NCBI RefSeq assembly: GCF_004137685.1
Contig: NZ_QYBB01000008.1
Location: 62,001-126,000 of the forward strand
Length of the DNA stretch: 64,000 bases
Direction of reading: 5' to 3'
Origin: Lichenibacterium minor
GTDB lineage: Bacteria > Pseudomonadota > Alphaproteobacteria > Rhizobiales > Beijerinckiaceae
Part shown: positions 32,442 to 42,122 of the stretch, in pieces
Layout: every line of letters starts with the position of its first letter
Position numbering within the stretch: position 1 is the stretch's first letter
Notes under the pieces: generated by a model
What the model was told of the DNA's origin: nothing
Database searches by the model: none
Seen by the model: only the letters and a program-made list of their open reading frames with translations
Program-made: the position numbers and the translations under genes

Positions 32442-32728
32442 ACGCGACTCCTGCAGTCTGTCTCGGTGGGGCGGTTTCGGCCCCCTGCCCCGTCGAACGG
32501 CGGGCGGCGCCGTCGAGGGCGCAGGGCATGAGGTTTCGGGGGTGAACAAGCCGTTAACGACGTTGCCCGAAGCCGTTTGGGGGTGGTTTCAATCCCCGGA
32601 GCCTCCGAGTAGACTGGGATTTGGTTAATGTTTCGCATTCGATCCATCAGTTCCGCCCCCGCCGGCGCGGGGCCGGCGGCGACGCGTTGCTCCTGACCGC
32701 GTGAGTTCCCGATCCGGGTGAGGCGAGT

Positions 32729-35700
32729 ATGGCCGTACAGAACGAAGCCAAGGATCCGGCGGCCGCCGCGCTCCTGGCCATCGAGGAAGCGCTCAACCTC
32801 GTCAAACTCGATTCCGAACCCGGCGCGGGACCGGACGCCCCGGCGTTGGGCGGCGCGGGCCGGGCGCCGGACCGCGACGCCGCGGGCCCTCTGCCCCGCA
32901 TGACGGCCGACCGCGGCGGCCCGCTTCCCGCCGACGCGCCCTCCATCGGCCCCGCCGAAGGCGCCAGCCGCCCGGCGGGGCGCGCGACGGCCGGCCTGCC
33001 GCCGGCCGGGACCCTTTCGGCGGGCGGCGGCCTGTCGGCGGCGAACCTCCATGCCAACGACGACCGGCGCTCCGTGGGCCAGCTCCTCGCCGCCCTGCAG
33101 ACCCGTCCGAGCGGCGCGCCCTTCGCGCTGGCGCTCGCCGGCTCGCTCGCCTGGGCCCTCGCATGCGGCTACGGGCTCGTGGCCGGCGGCACCTTCGGCG
33201 GGGGCCTGTCGGCGGCGAGCCTCGCCCGCCCCGAGGTGCTCGGCGGCATCGGAGCCCTGGTGGGCCCGGTCGTGTTCTTCTTCATCATCGCGGCCCTGAT
33301 GCGCCGCACCCAGGAGATGCGCCTCACCACGCGCTCCATGGCGGCCATCGCGGTCCGGCTCGCCGAGCCCGAAACCATCGCCACCGAGCAGGTGATGAGC
33401 CTGTCGCAGGCCATCCGCCGCGAAGTCGCCTCCATGGGCGACGGGCTGGAGCGCGCGCTCGCCCGCGCCGGCGAGCTCGAAACCATCGTGCGCAACGAGG
33501 TCGCTAACCTCGAACGCTCCTACACCGACAACGAGCGCCGGATCCGCTCGATGATCGACGAGCTGACGGTGGAGCGCGAAGCCATCGTGGTGAACGCCGA
33601 CCGCGTGCGCGGCGCCATCGCGGGCGCCCACGAGGGCCTGGCGCGCGACCTCGACTCCGTGTCCGAGCAGCTCACCGCCAGCGTGGCGGAAGCGGGCGCC
33701 CGCGTCACCGAGGCGCTGGACGTCAAGGGCCGCGAGATCGCCGAATCCATGGCGCTGGTCGGCGACGGCACGGCCGCCGCCATCGGCCAGCACGGTGCCG
33801 GCATCGCCGACCGCTTGAACGCCGCGGCCGACGACGTGGCGCAGCGCCTCGACGCCGCCACCGACCGCGTGTCGCGCGAGGTGGCCGACCAGGTCGCCTC
33901 GGTCGACGAGCGCCTGCGCCAGACCGGCGACGACCTCGTCGCCCACCTGGCCACCCGCGGCGACGCCGTGGCGGAGCGCGTAGACCTCCTCGCCATGCGC
34001 ATCGGCGACGACGTGTCGGCGCGCGGCGACGCCTTGGCGGGCCGCCTGACCCGCATCCAGGAGGAGCTGCGCGAGGTCGTGACGACCTACGGCACGGCGC
34101 TGAACGGCACCCTGCAGGCCACGGGCGAGCGCATCGCGACCCGCATCGGCGAGCGCGCCGAGGCGGTGGCGGCCGATTTCGAAACCGCCAGCGAGAACAT
34201 CGCGTCGCTGTTCGACATCCGCCGCGCCGAGCTCAACGCTTCGGCCGAAGGGCTGGCGTCCCTGCTCCACGACCGCACCGCCGCCGCGCAGGCGGCCTTC
34301 GACGCCGTCCAGGGCGACCTCGCCGCCATCTTCGAAACGCGCCTCGACGACCTGTCGGGCTTCGGCAAGGGCGTGGTGCGCTCCATCGACGAGCGCGCCG
34401 CGGCATCGCGCGCCTCGTTCCAGTCGGCCGCCGCCGACCTGCAGATCATGATCGAGGACCGCGAAGCCCAGCTGGCCGAGGTGGCGGAGCGGGCCACCGC
34501 GGCGGTGGCGGCCCGCGCCGGCGAAGCGCGCGACGGCATCGCGGCCGCGAGCGCCGAACTCGACGCCCTGCTGGAGCGCCACCAGTCCGCCCTCGACGCC
34601 GCGCGCGAGCGCCTCGCCGGCCGCGTCGGCGAGCACGCCGCGGGCGTTCGCGCCGCCTTCGACGCGTCCAACGACAACATGAACCGCGCCTTCGCGGAGC
34701 GGGAAGCCCGGATCGCCGACGCCGGCGACCGGCTCGCCGCCCTGATGCGCGGCACCGGCTACCGCGACGACCTCGACCGCTCCGCCGCCACCCTGGCCGA
34801 AGCGATCGACGCCCACCGCGCCGACCTCGCCGCCACGGGCGACCGCCTGTCGGGCCTGCTGGACGGCCACCTGTCCGGCACCCGCGAGGTCACCGAAGCC
34901 GCCAACGCCGACCTCGACCGGCTGTTCACCGACGGCCAGACCCGCACGGTCGCGCTGGCCGACGGCCTCGCCGCGACCCTCGGCGAGCGCTTGGCCGCCG
35001 TTCAGGACGCGCTCGGCCAGCTCCACGTCGCCATCGACGCCCATCGCGACGACCTCGGCACCGTGTCGAACAACGTCGCGGGCCTGCTCGACCACCACGT
35101 CGCCGCCACCCGCGACGCGGTCGACGGCTCCGCCGCCGCGATCGACGGGGCGCTGGACGCGCGCCGCGCCGAGCTGCAGCTCGCCGCGGACCGCATGGGC
35201 GAGCTCGTCGAGCACCACCTCGGCACCGCCCGCGGCCTGATCGAGGACGCCGGCACCTCCTTCGACACCCTGCTGACCGAGCGCCAGCGCGACCTCGCCG
35301 AGGCCGGCGACCGCTTGGCCGCGATGCTCGACGCGCGCGGCGGCGACATCGGCGGCTCGACCGACCGGCTGGAAACCCTGCTCGACGGCCACGCGACCCA
35401 GATCCGGGCCGCCATGGACGGCGCCGCCGAAGCCCTCGACGCCGCCCTGGCGTCGCGCCAGGCCGCGCTCGCCGCGACGGTGGACGCCGCCGCGGCCGCC
35501 CTCGACGGCATGGGCGCCGCGGGCGACGGCCTCGCGGCCGGGCTCGACGCCCGCCTCGCCGCGACCCGCGACGCCGTGGACGGCGCGCGCCGCGCCATGG
35601 ACCAGGACAGCGCCGGCATCGTCGCCGCCGTGGAGCGCCATGCCGCGCTGGTCGAGCAGCGGTCCGCCGCCGCCGGAGCCGCGGCGGCCGGCGCCGGCGA

Positions 35701-38700
35701 AGCGCTGGAACGCGTCCTCGACGGCCACCACGCCCGCTTCGTCGCGGCCGGCGAAGCCCTGGCGGCCGCCATCGCGGCCCGCGCCGCGGAAGCGCAGGCG
35801 GCCCTGGCGGGCTCGGACGACGCCGTCGGCCGGACGCTCGACGCCCACAACGCGCGGCTGCGCGACGCGGACGAAAGCTTCGCCGCCCTGGTGGCCGAGC
35901 GCACGCGGGCGGCCCGCGACGGCCTGAGCGGCCTGTCGGCCGCGCTGGAGCGCGCGCTCGCCGACGGGGAAGAGCGCATCGCGGCCGTGGGCGGCCGCAT
36001 GCTGGCCGACGTCGAAGCGCGGACAGCGGCGGCCCGCGACGCGCTCGCCGCCTCGGGCGAGGCCGTGGACGCCGCCTTCGAAGCGCAGCGCCGCAAGATC
36101 GTCGCCGCCGGCGACGACCTGGTCGGCGCCGTCGAGGACCGCACGGCCCACCTCAACGCGTCGCTGTTCGACGCCGGCGAAGCGCTCGGCCGCAACCTCG
36201 AGGACGGCGAAGCCCGCCTGTTCGCCGCGGGCGACCACCTCCTCGCCGCGCTCGACGAGCGCACCCAGGCGGCGCGCGACGCGTTGGCGCAGTCCGGCGA
36301 CGCCCTGGCCGAGATCGTGGCCGGGCGGGGCGCGGACCTCGGCGGCCTCAACGAGGTGCTGGCCCAGCGGCTGGACGAGCATGTGGCCGCGACCCGCGGC
36401 GTCATCGGGGACGCCGAGGGCGCCTTCGAGCGCCTGTTCGCCGACCGCCGCACGGCGCTCGGCACCGCCGCCGCCGAGGCCGCCATCCTCATCGAGGAGC
36501 GCACCGCCGCGGCCCGGGGCGCCCTCGCGGCGTCGGGCGAGGACCTGCGCCGGCTCCTGCAGGAGCGCGAAGAGCTCCTGAACCGGGACGGCAACCGCCT
36601 CGTCGCCCTCATCGCCGATCGCACCGCGGAAGCGAGCCGCCTCCTCGACGCGTCCGGCGGCGCGCTCGACCGCACGCTGGGCGGCCACCGCGACGCGCTG
36701 GCGGCGACCGGCGACGGCATCGCTTCCGCCATCGAGGCCCGCACAGCCGCGGCGCGCGACGCGCTCGAAGGCTCCGTCGGCGACCTCCGCCGCGTGTTCG
36801 AAGGGCGCGAGGATTCCGTGCGCGGCGTCCTGGCCCAGCACGTCGACGCGCTGCGCGACAGCTTCGTCGAGGCGACCGAGACGGCGCTGTCGGGCCTCGG
36901 CCGCACGGCCGGCACGCTGCACCGCCGGTTCGGCGAAACCGCGGGCGAGGCCATCGCGGCCATCGGCACGCACGGCGACCGGCTCAACGCCAGCGTGGCG
37001 GACCGCATCGCCCAGTTCGAAAGCGCGGTGCTGGAGCCCGGCGGCGCCCTGGCGGACGCCATCGCGGCCCAGGCCGACCGGCTCGCCGCCGAGCTCGGCG
37101 CCGGGGGCGCCCGCATCGAGTCGGCCTTCGCCGACCATGCCACCGCCTACAACGACGGGGTGGCCCGCCACGTCGACGACCTGACCCGATCCATCGATCG
37201 CCACCTCGGCGCGCTCGACGCCGTGGTGGGCGACAAGGGCGGCGCCCTGGCCAACCGCCTGGGCGAGCGCGTCCGCGACGCCGAGGCCGGCTTCGACCGC
37301 CAGGTCGACAGCTTCGCCGAACGGGTGGACGCGCGCGCCGAAGGGCTACGCGCCGCGATCGAGGGGGCCTTCGGGCAGGTCGAGGCGGGGTTCGACGGGC
37401 GCCGCAGCGCGCTCGACGAGGCGCTGGCGCTGCGCGCGCTCGAACTCACGCAGGTGCTCGACGACGGCAGCCGCGCCGTCGGCCGCGCGCTCGACGGGCG
37501 CGCCGGGGAGATCGACGCCGCGCTGGTGGCCCGCTCGCGCGAGATCGCCGACGTGTTGGCCGACCGCACCGCCGCCCTCCAATCCGCGCTGGGATCCCGC
37601 TCGGACGAGATCGCCGCCGCTGCGGCGCGCCTCGGCGCCCTGGCGGCCGAGCTCGATGCCGGCACGGGCCTCGCCGACGAGCGGCTCGCCGCCCGCGCCG
37701 AGGAACTCGGCCGCGTCGCCGCCGCCGGCACGGAAGGCATCGGCCGGGCGCTCGACGGCTCGGCGTCGCGTGTGACCGAGCTGCTCGACCGCCGCGTCGA
37801 CGGGGTCCGCCGCGCCTTCGCGGACGCGACCGCCGCGGCCGCCGCCGCCCTCGAAGACCGCACCGCCTGGATGCGCGACGCGCTGGGCAGCCGCCTCGAC
37901 GAGGTCGAGACCGCCCTGGACTCCGCGTCCGACCGCCTCGGGGCGACGCTCGGCGACGGGGCGACCCGGATCGAGGGCGCGTTGGCGGAACACGTCGAGG
38001 CCGTCCAGGCGGCGGTCGACGCCGGCGCGTCCACGCTGCGCGGCGCCGGCGCGGAACTCGGCGCCGAGGTCGGCGCCGTCGGGGAAACCCTGACGGGTCA
38101 CATCGGCGCGCTGCGCTCGACCCTGCGCAGCTCCGTCGAAACCCTCGACGGCACGCTCGACTCCCACGCCGCCGAAGTCGGCCGCCGGGTGGACGAGCTG
38201 AACGCCGTGCTCGACGCCCGTTCGGGCGAGATCCGCGACGCCGTCGAGACCCGCACTCGCGACATCGACGCGGTGCTGGGCACCCACGTCGCCGACCTGC
38301 GCGGCGCGCTGGACGGCGCGCTCGCCGACATCGGGGCGACGCTCGGCGGGCGGGCGATCGAGATCGGCGATGCCGTGACGGGCGGCGCCCTCGACCTGTC
38401 GCGCCACTTCACCGTGCATCTCGCGGCGCTGCGCCGCACCTTGGAAGAAACGCTCGGCGGGCTCGATGCCGCGCTGGGCACCCATGCGGCGGGCGTCAAC
38501 GAGGCGCTGGCCGGCACGGGCCGCGACGTCGACCTGGCCGTGCAGGGCCAGGTCGCCGCCCTGCGCGACCTGCTCGACGGCGCCGTCCACGCGGTCGACG
38601 GGGCGCTGGCGACCCGGGCGGTCGAGATCCACGGCGTGCTGGCCGACCGCGTCGGAGACATCGACGCCGGCATCGCCGCCCAGGTGGCCGAGCTGGGGCG

Positions 38701-41059
38701 CCTGCTCGACGCGGCGCAGCACGGCCTCGACGGCGCGCTGGGGTCCCGCGCGGACGCCATCAAGGACGCGCTGGCGGCGGGGTCGGAGGACCTCAACGCC
38801 ACCCTGAAGACCCATGCGGCCGGGCTGCAGCTGCTGCTCGACGGCGCCGCGCGCCGCATGGACGGGGAGCTCGGCGCCCGCACGGGCGAGCTCGACCGGA
38901 CGCTGGCGCGGCGGGCCGCCGAGGTGGAAAACGCCGTTCTGGCCCACGCCGACGACTTCGGGCGAGGCGTCGACGCGTCCCTGGAGCGGCTCGACGGCAT
39001 GCTGGGCGCGCGGGCCGACGAGATCGCCGGCGCCCTCGACAGCCGCCGCGGCGACATCGAGGCGGCCCTGTCGTCGAACCTCGATGCCCTGAAGGGCCTG
39101 CTGGACGCGGCGGCCGGCGACCTCGACCGCGCGGTCGGGGCGCACGGCGCCGAGGCCGGCACCGCGCTGAAGGCCCGCATCGACGCCGTGCTGGCCTCGG
39201 TGGGCGCCCGCATGGACGACGTGTCGGCGGCGCTCGACACCCGCGGCCGCGGGCTGTCGGACGCCTTGGCGGAACGTTCGGGCGAGCTGCGCCAGCTGTT
39301 CGAGCGCGAGGGTGCGCTGCTGGTCGACCTGCTGTCGGCGCGCGGCGGCGACGTCGTCCAGGCCCTGGCGGGCGCCGGCGAAACGGTGGCGACCACCATC
39401 GACGAGCGCGCCAGCCACCTCCTGTCGGGCCTCGACGCCCGGCTCGGCGACCTCGACGGCCGCGTGCTCGGCTTCGACGAGAAGGGCGCCGAGATCGCCG
39501 CCGCCGTGGCGCGGGCCGGCGACGGCCTCCGCGGCGCGCTGGACGAGGCCGCCATCCGCTCGCTGTCGGTGGTGGCGACCACCGGCGAAGACCTGCGGCG
39601 GGGCCTCGCGGCCCTCATCGCCCGGATCGACGCCGCCAGCGGTGCCCTGTCGGGCCTGCTCGAGCGCGCGGGTTCCGGCCTCGAAGCGGTCGAGGGGGCG
39701 CTCGGCGTCCGCGTCGTGGCCTTCGGCGAGATGCTCGACGGCGTCGGCCGGCAGGTCGAGGCCATGCGGTCCACCGCCGGCGTGGCGCTCCACGACGCGG
39801 GTTCGGTGGCGGGCGCGCTGGAACAGCACCACCGCGCGCTGGCGGGGTCGGCGCGCGACCTGCGCGCCACCCACGAGGCCGTGGAATCCGAGATCGAGCG
39901 GCGGCGCCTCGCCCTCGACGCGCTGGCGTCGAGCATCGGCGACCGGGCCGGCGAACTCGACGCCGCGATGGGGCACTTCACCGTGCTGATCGACGAAACG
40001 CTGGGCGCCGCGGAAAGCCGCGCCCGCGACCTCGGCACCTACCTGGCCGAGGCTGCCCAGGCGGCCGCCGGCGCGGTGGGCGATCACTTCGACGAGGTGC
40101 GCTCCGCGACGGGCCGCGAAGGCGAAAGGGCCGCCGCGGCGCTCGAGGAGGCCTATGCCGGGGCGGTGCGCGACATGGAGCGGCTGTTCGCCGACGCCGT
40201 GGAGCGGTTCCGCGGCTCGGCCGGCGAAGTGCAGGGCATGGCGGCCGAGATCGCCCGCCAGTTCGAGGACGCCCGCGACGACCTGCGGCGCGCCACGATC
40301 GAGCTGCCGCGCGAAACCGCCGAGCAGGCGCAGGAGGTCCGCCGCGTCATCGGCCAGCAGGTCGAGGCGTTGGAAGCCCTGACGGCGCTGATCGCCCACG
40401 TGGGCGAGGGCGAGGACGGCGCCGCCCTGCCGCGCGAGCGGCCGGCCGCCTCACGCACGCTGTCCGCCCCGGCCCCCGCGCTTCCCGCCCCCGGGAGCCC
40501 GGCGTCCTCGGCCCCGTCGCCCGCGGGTCAGGTTTCCACGTCGACGGCCCTGGGCAAGGGCGGCAAGCGCGGCGGCTGGCTGTCCGACCTCCTGGCCAAG
40601 GTCGACCGCGACGACGCGGCCGACGAGGCCACGCGGGCGGAAGCGCCGCAGCCCGACGCGGTGCCGGTCCCGGCCGCGCCGCCGGTGCTGGCCGGCGAAG
40701 CCGGCGGCACGGCGGGCGCTCTGGCGGCCCTCGACGGCGTGGCGTCCAACATCGCGCGGCTGATCTACGACAGCGCGCTGATCGATGCCTGGGACCGCCA
40801 CGCCCAGGGCGAGCGCGGCGCCTTCACGGAGCGGCTCTACACGCCCGCGGGCCTGACGAGCTTCGCCGAGATCCGCCGCCGCTACGAGGCGGACGCGGCC
40901 TTCCGCGAAACCGTCGACCGCTACCTCGGCGAGTTCGAGCGGCTGCTGCGCGGTGCGGGCAGCGGCGACACGGACGGCGCGCGGGTGCGCGGCATCGTCG
41001 CGGCCGCCACCGGCAAGGTGTACGTGCTTCTGGCCCACGCGGCGGGGCGGCTCGATTGA
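32729..41059 (+). CDS. Giant membrane-anchored apolipoprotein-like repeat protein, GPR (Growth Pole Ring) homologue
   Basis: 2776 residues. An Ala/Pro-rich N-terminus (1-130) is followed by two membrane helices at about 132-152 and 171-191. More than 2300 residues of almost unbroken helix, rich in Ala, Asp, Arg, Leu and Glu, come next. From residue 475 much of the sequence repeats every 40 residues (ERTAAARxAL...), and from 1852 every 44 residues. The end (~2670-2776) is a distinct domain, NIARLIYDSALIDAWDRH to GKVYVLLAHAAGRL. The architecture matches the large apolipoprotein-like GPR protein of Agrobacterium, needed for polar growth, but this one is several hundred residues longer than the ~2100 I recall. 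Identification rests on architecture, not alignment. It is probably monocistronic. Confidence 0.85.
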   Translation: MAVQNEAKDPAAAALLAIEEALNLVKLDSEPGAGPDAPALGGAGRAPDRDAAGPLPRMTADRGGPLPADAPSIGPAEGASRPAGRATAGLPPAGTLSAGGGLSAANLHANDDRRSVGQLLAALQTRPSGAPFALALAGSLAWALACGYGLVAGGTFGGGLSAASLARPEVLGGIGALVGPVVFFFIIAALMRRTQEMRLTTRSMAAIAVRLAEPETIATEQVMSLSQAIRREVASMGDGLERALARAGELETIVRNEVANLERSYTDNERRIRSMIDELTVEREAIVVNADRVRGAIAGAHEGLARDLDSVSEQLTASVAEAGARVTEALDVKGREIAESMALVGDGTAAAIGQHGAGIADRLNAAADDVAQRLDAATDRVSREVADQVASVDERLRQTGDDLVAHLATRGDAVAERVDLLAMRIGDDVSARGDALAGRLTRIQEELREVVTTYGTALNGTLQATGERIATRIGERAEAVAADFETASENIASLFDIRRAELNASAEGLASLLHDRTAAAQAAFDAVQGDLAAIFETRLDDLSGFGKGVVRSIDERAAASRASFQSAAADLQIMIEDREAQLAEVAERATAAVAARAGEARDGIAAASAELDALLERHQSALDAARERLAGRVGEHAAGVRAAFDASNDNMNRAFAEREARIADAGDRLAALMRGTGYRDDLDRSAATLAEAIDAHRADLAATGDRLSGLLDGHLSGTREVTEAANADLDRLFTDGQTRTVALADGLAATLGERLAAVQDALGQLHVAIDAHRDDLGTVSNNVAGLLDHHVAATRDAVDGSAAAIDGALDARRAELQLAADRMGELVEHHLGTARGLIEDAGTSFDTLLTERQRDLAEAGDRLAAMLDARGGDIGGSTDRLETLLDGHATQIRAAMDGAAEALDAALASRQAALAATVDAAAAALDGMGAAGDGLAAGLDARLAATRDAVDGARRAMDQDSAGIVAAVERHAALVEQRSAAAGAAAAGAGEALERVLDGHHARFVAAGEALAAAIAARAAEAQAALAGSDDAVGRTLDAHNARLRDADESFAALVAERTRAARDGLSGLSAALERALADGEERIAAVGGRMLADVEARTAAARDALAASGEAVDAAFEAQRRKIVAAGDDLVGAVEDRTAHLNASLFDAGEALGRNLEDGEARLFAAGDHLLAALDERTQAARDALAQSGDALAEIVAGRGADLGGLNEVLAQRLDEHVAATRGVIGDAEGAFERLFADRRTALGTAAAEAAILIEERTAAARGALAASGEDLRRLLQEREELLNRDGNRLVALIADRTAEASRLLDASGGALDRTLGGHRDALAATGDGIASAIEARTAAARDALEGSVGDLRRVFEGREDSVRGVLAQHVDALRDSFVEATETALSGLGRTAGTLHRRFGETAGEAIAAIGTHGDRLNASVADRIAQFESAVLEPGGALADAIAAQADRLAAELGAGGARIESAFADHATAYNDGVARHVDDLTRSIDRHLGALDAVVGDKGGALANRLGERVRDAEAGFDRQVDSFAERVDARAEGLRAAIEGAFGQVEAGFDGRRSALDEALALRALELTQVLDDGSRAVGRALDGRAGEIDAALVARSREIADVLADRTAALQSALGSRSDEIAAAAARLGALAAELDAGTGLADERLAARAEELGRVAAAGTEGIGRALDGSASRVTELLDRRVDGVRRAFADATAAAAAALEDRTAWMRDALGSRLDEVETALDSASDRLGATLGDGATRIEGALAEHVEAVQAAVDAGASTLRGAGAELGAEVGAVGETLTGHIGALRSTLRSSVETLDGTLDSHAAEVGRRVDELNAVLDARSGEIRDAVETRTRDIDAVLGTHVADLRGALDGALADIGATLGGRAIEIGDAVTGGALDLSRHFTVHLAALRRTLEETLGGLDAALGTHAAGVNEALAGTGRDVDLAVQGQVAALRDLLDGAVHAVDGALATRAVEIHGVLADRVGDIDAGIAAQVAELGRLLDAAQHGLDGALGSRADAIKDALAAGSEDLNATLKTHAAGLQLLLDGAARRMDGELGARTGELDRTLARRAAEVENAVLAHADDFGRGVDASLERLDGMLGARADEIAGALDSRRGDIEAALSSNLDALKGLLDAAAGDLDRAVGAHGAEAGTALKARIDAVLASVGARMDDVSAALDTRGRGLSDALAERSGELRQLFEREGALLVDLLSARGGDVVQALAGAGETVATTIDERASHLLSGLDARLGDLDGRVLGFDEKGAEIAAAVARAGDGLRGALDEAAIRSLSVVATTGEDLRRGLAALIARIDAASGALSGLLERAGSGLEAVEGALGVRVVAFGEMLDGVGRQVEAMRSTAGVALHDAGSVAGALEQHHRALAGSARDLRATHEAVESEIERRRLALDALASSIGDRAGELDAAMGHFTVLIDETLGAAESRARDLGTYLAEAAQAAAGAVGDHFDEVRSATGREGERAAAALEEAYAGAVRDMERLFADAVERFRGSAGEVQGMAAEIARQFEDARDDLRRATIELPRETAEQAQEVRRVIGQQVEALEALTALIAHVGEGEDGAALPRERPAASRTLSAPAPALPAPGSPASSAPSPAGQVSTSTALGKGGKRGGWLSDLLAKVDRDDAADEATRAEAPQPDAVPVPAAPPVLAGEAGGTAGALAALDGVASNIARLIYDSALIDAWDRHAQGERGAFTERLYTPAGLTSFAEIRRRYEADAAFRETVDRYLGEFERLLRGAGSGDTDGARVRGIVAAATGKVYVLLAHAAGRLD
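34151..36856 (+). repeat. 40-residue (120-bp) protein repeats in GPR-like gene
   Basis: Exact 40-residue spacing of an (E/D/A)(R/H)xAAxRxxL start is seen at residues 475, 515, 555, 595, 635 and again at 1017, 1057, 1097, 1137, 1177, 1217, 1257, 1297 and 1337. Units near 720-1000 keep the pattern in part (two HHxxxTARxxxE-type units of exactly 40) with insertions. The DNA copies are diverged, so the protein period, not the base sequence, is conserved. Confidence 0.85.
38282..39205 (+). repeat. 44-residue (132-bp) protein repeats in GPR-like gene
   Basis: Seven consecutive units of exactly 44 residues begin at 1852, 1896, 1940, 1984, 2028, 2072 and 2116, each opening like xxVAxLRxLLDGA and containing LDGALGxRAxEI. 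44 is four 11-residue turns, the apolipoprotein-type helix period. A further 44-residue unit lies upstream after an 18-residue spacer. Confidence 0.85.
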
Positions 41060-41109
41060 GCCGCTTCCGCCGGGGCGGCGCCGGGGCGGTGCGGGATCGA
41101 AACGTCCGG

Positions 41110-41132
41110 CGCGGCCCCGGCGTCGGGCCGCG
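41110..41132. terminator. Hairpin between convergent genes
   Basis: CGCGGCCC pairs with GGGCCGCG over a 7-nt loop. It lies between the GPR-like stop and the converging XRE-cupin stop. There is no T-run. Confidence 0.4.
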
Positions 41133-41140
41133 GCCGCGGT

Positions 41141-41758
41141 TCAGTCCATCACGGCCGCTTTGAGGATGCACACCATCGTGGCATGGGCCGGCGTCGATCC
41201 CGTGTTGCGGATGACGTGCGGGCGGTCGCAGCGGTAGCGGAGCGTGTCGCCGGCGCGGGCGTGCTCCAGCCGGCCGCCGACCGACACCTCCAATTCGCCG
41301 TCCAGCACCGACAGGCACTCGATCGAGCCGCGCTGGTGCGCGTCGGATTCGAGCACCCCGCCCGGCTCGGCGTGGAAATCGTACCATTGCAGCCAGTCGA
41401 CGGTCTTGATCCAGCCGATGATGGCGAGGCGGCAGCGGCCGTCGTCGGACAGCAGCATCGGCATGTCGGTGCGTGACGTCTTCTCGACGAAGGGCTCGTC
41501 CTCGGCGCCCTGCAGCACCTTGTCGATGGACACGTCGAGCGCCTGGGCGAGGCGCCAGATGGTGGCGAGCGTCGGGTTGGTCTCGTTGCGCTCGATCTGG
41601 CTGATGATCGATTTCGCGACCCCGGATTGTTCCGACAGGTCCGACAAGGACAGGTTGTAGGCCTTGCGCAGCCGCTGCACGGTGCGGCCGAGCTGCCCCG
41701 ACAGGGCGCTCGCCCCCGCTTCCAGCGCCTTCGCCTTGTCACGACCCTCGACGCCCAC
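41141..41758 (-). CDS. XRE-family regulator with C-terminal cupin sensor
   Basis: 205 residues from a GTG at 41758, set by GGGGAG six bases upstream; the longer frame to 41908 looks like GC-rich readthrough. The helix-turn-helix LSLSDLSEQSGVAKSIISQIERNETNPTLATIWRLAQAL occupies about residues 35-75, and a cupin domain follows from ~120 (GSIECLSVLDGELEVSVGG, DTLRYRCDRPHVIRN). Proteins of this class (SutR, PuuR) sense a small molecule with the cupin and repress nearby or distant operons. No obvious target is adjacent, and the divergent phosphoesterase operon starts 365 bp away. Confidence 0.9.
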   Translation of the reverse strand: MGVEGRDKAKALEAGASALSGQLGRTVQRLRKAYNLSLSDLSEQSGVAKSIISQIERNETNPTLATIWRLAQALDVSIDKVLQGAEDEPFVEKTSRTDMPMLLSDDGRCRLAIIGWIKTVDWLQWYDFHAEPGGVLESDAHQRGSIECLSVLDGELEVSVGGRLEHARAGDTLRYRCDRPHVIRNTGSTPAHATMVCILKAAVMD

Positions 41759-42122
41759 GGCATGCTCCCCGATCCGTCCGCGATGATAGACGATTTCGTT
41801 CGGGATATCGAACGCCAGAGTGCATCGTGCCCCCGCCGCGGCGTCGGGGAGCCCGTCGGCGCGGGCTGCGCCGCGGCCGGGCGGGGGCCGCCGTTGCCCC
41901 AAAGCCACCCTCCACCGGCTTTCGCCGTGGCGGGATTGCGGCGGCGGGGAGCCGACGCCATTATCGTTCGGCCGTCACACGGGCGCCACGCAACCGAGGC
42001 TAGACACGGATCGACGCGAGCAGATCCCTCGAAGCCGGCTCCGCGTCCCCGAGCTGTCATCCGTCGCGCGGCCGGCATGGCTTAGAGTCGCCAGCGTCGA
42101 CGAAGGAGCGCCGAGTAACGCG

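Noticed and set aside
32438..37204. Open minus-strand frame of about 1588 codons opposite the GPR-like gene, plus another of about 1017 codons at 37346-40399
   Set aside because: Both are antisense shadows of a long GC-rich repetitive gene. Their His/Gly/Arg-rich products show no domains, while the plus frame has membrane helices, regular repeats and a conserved-looking end.
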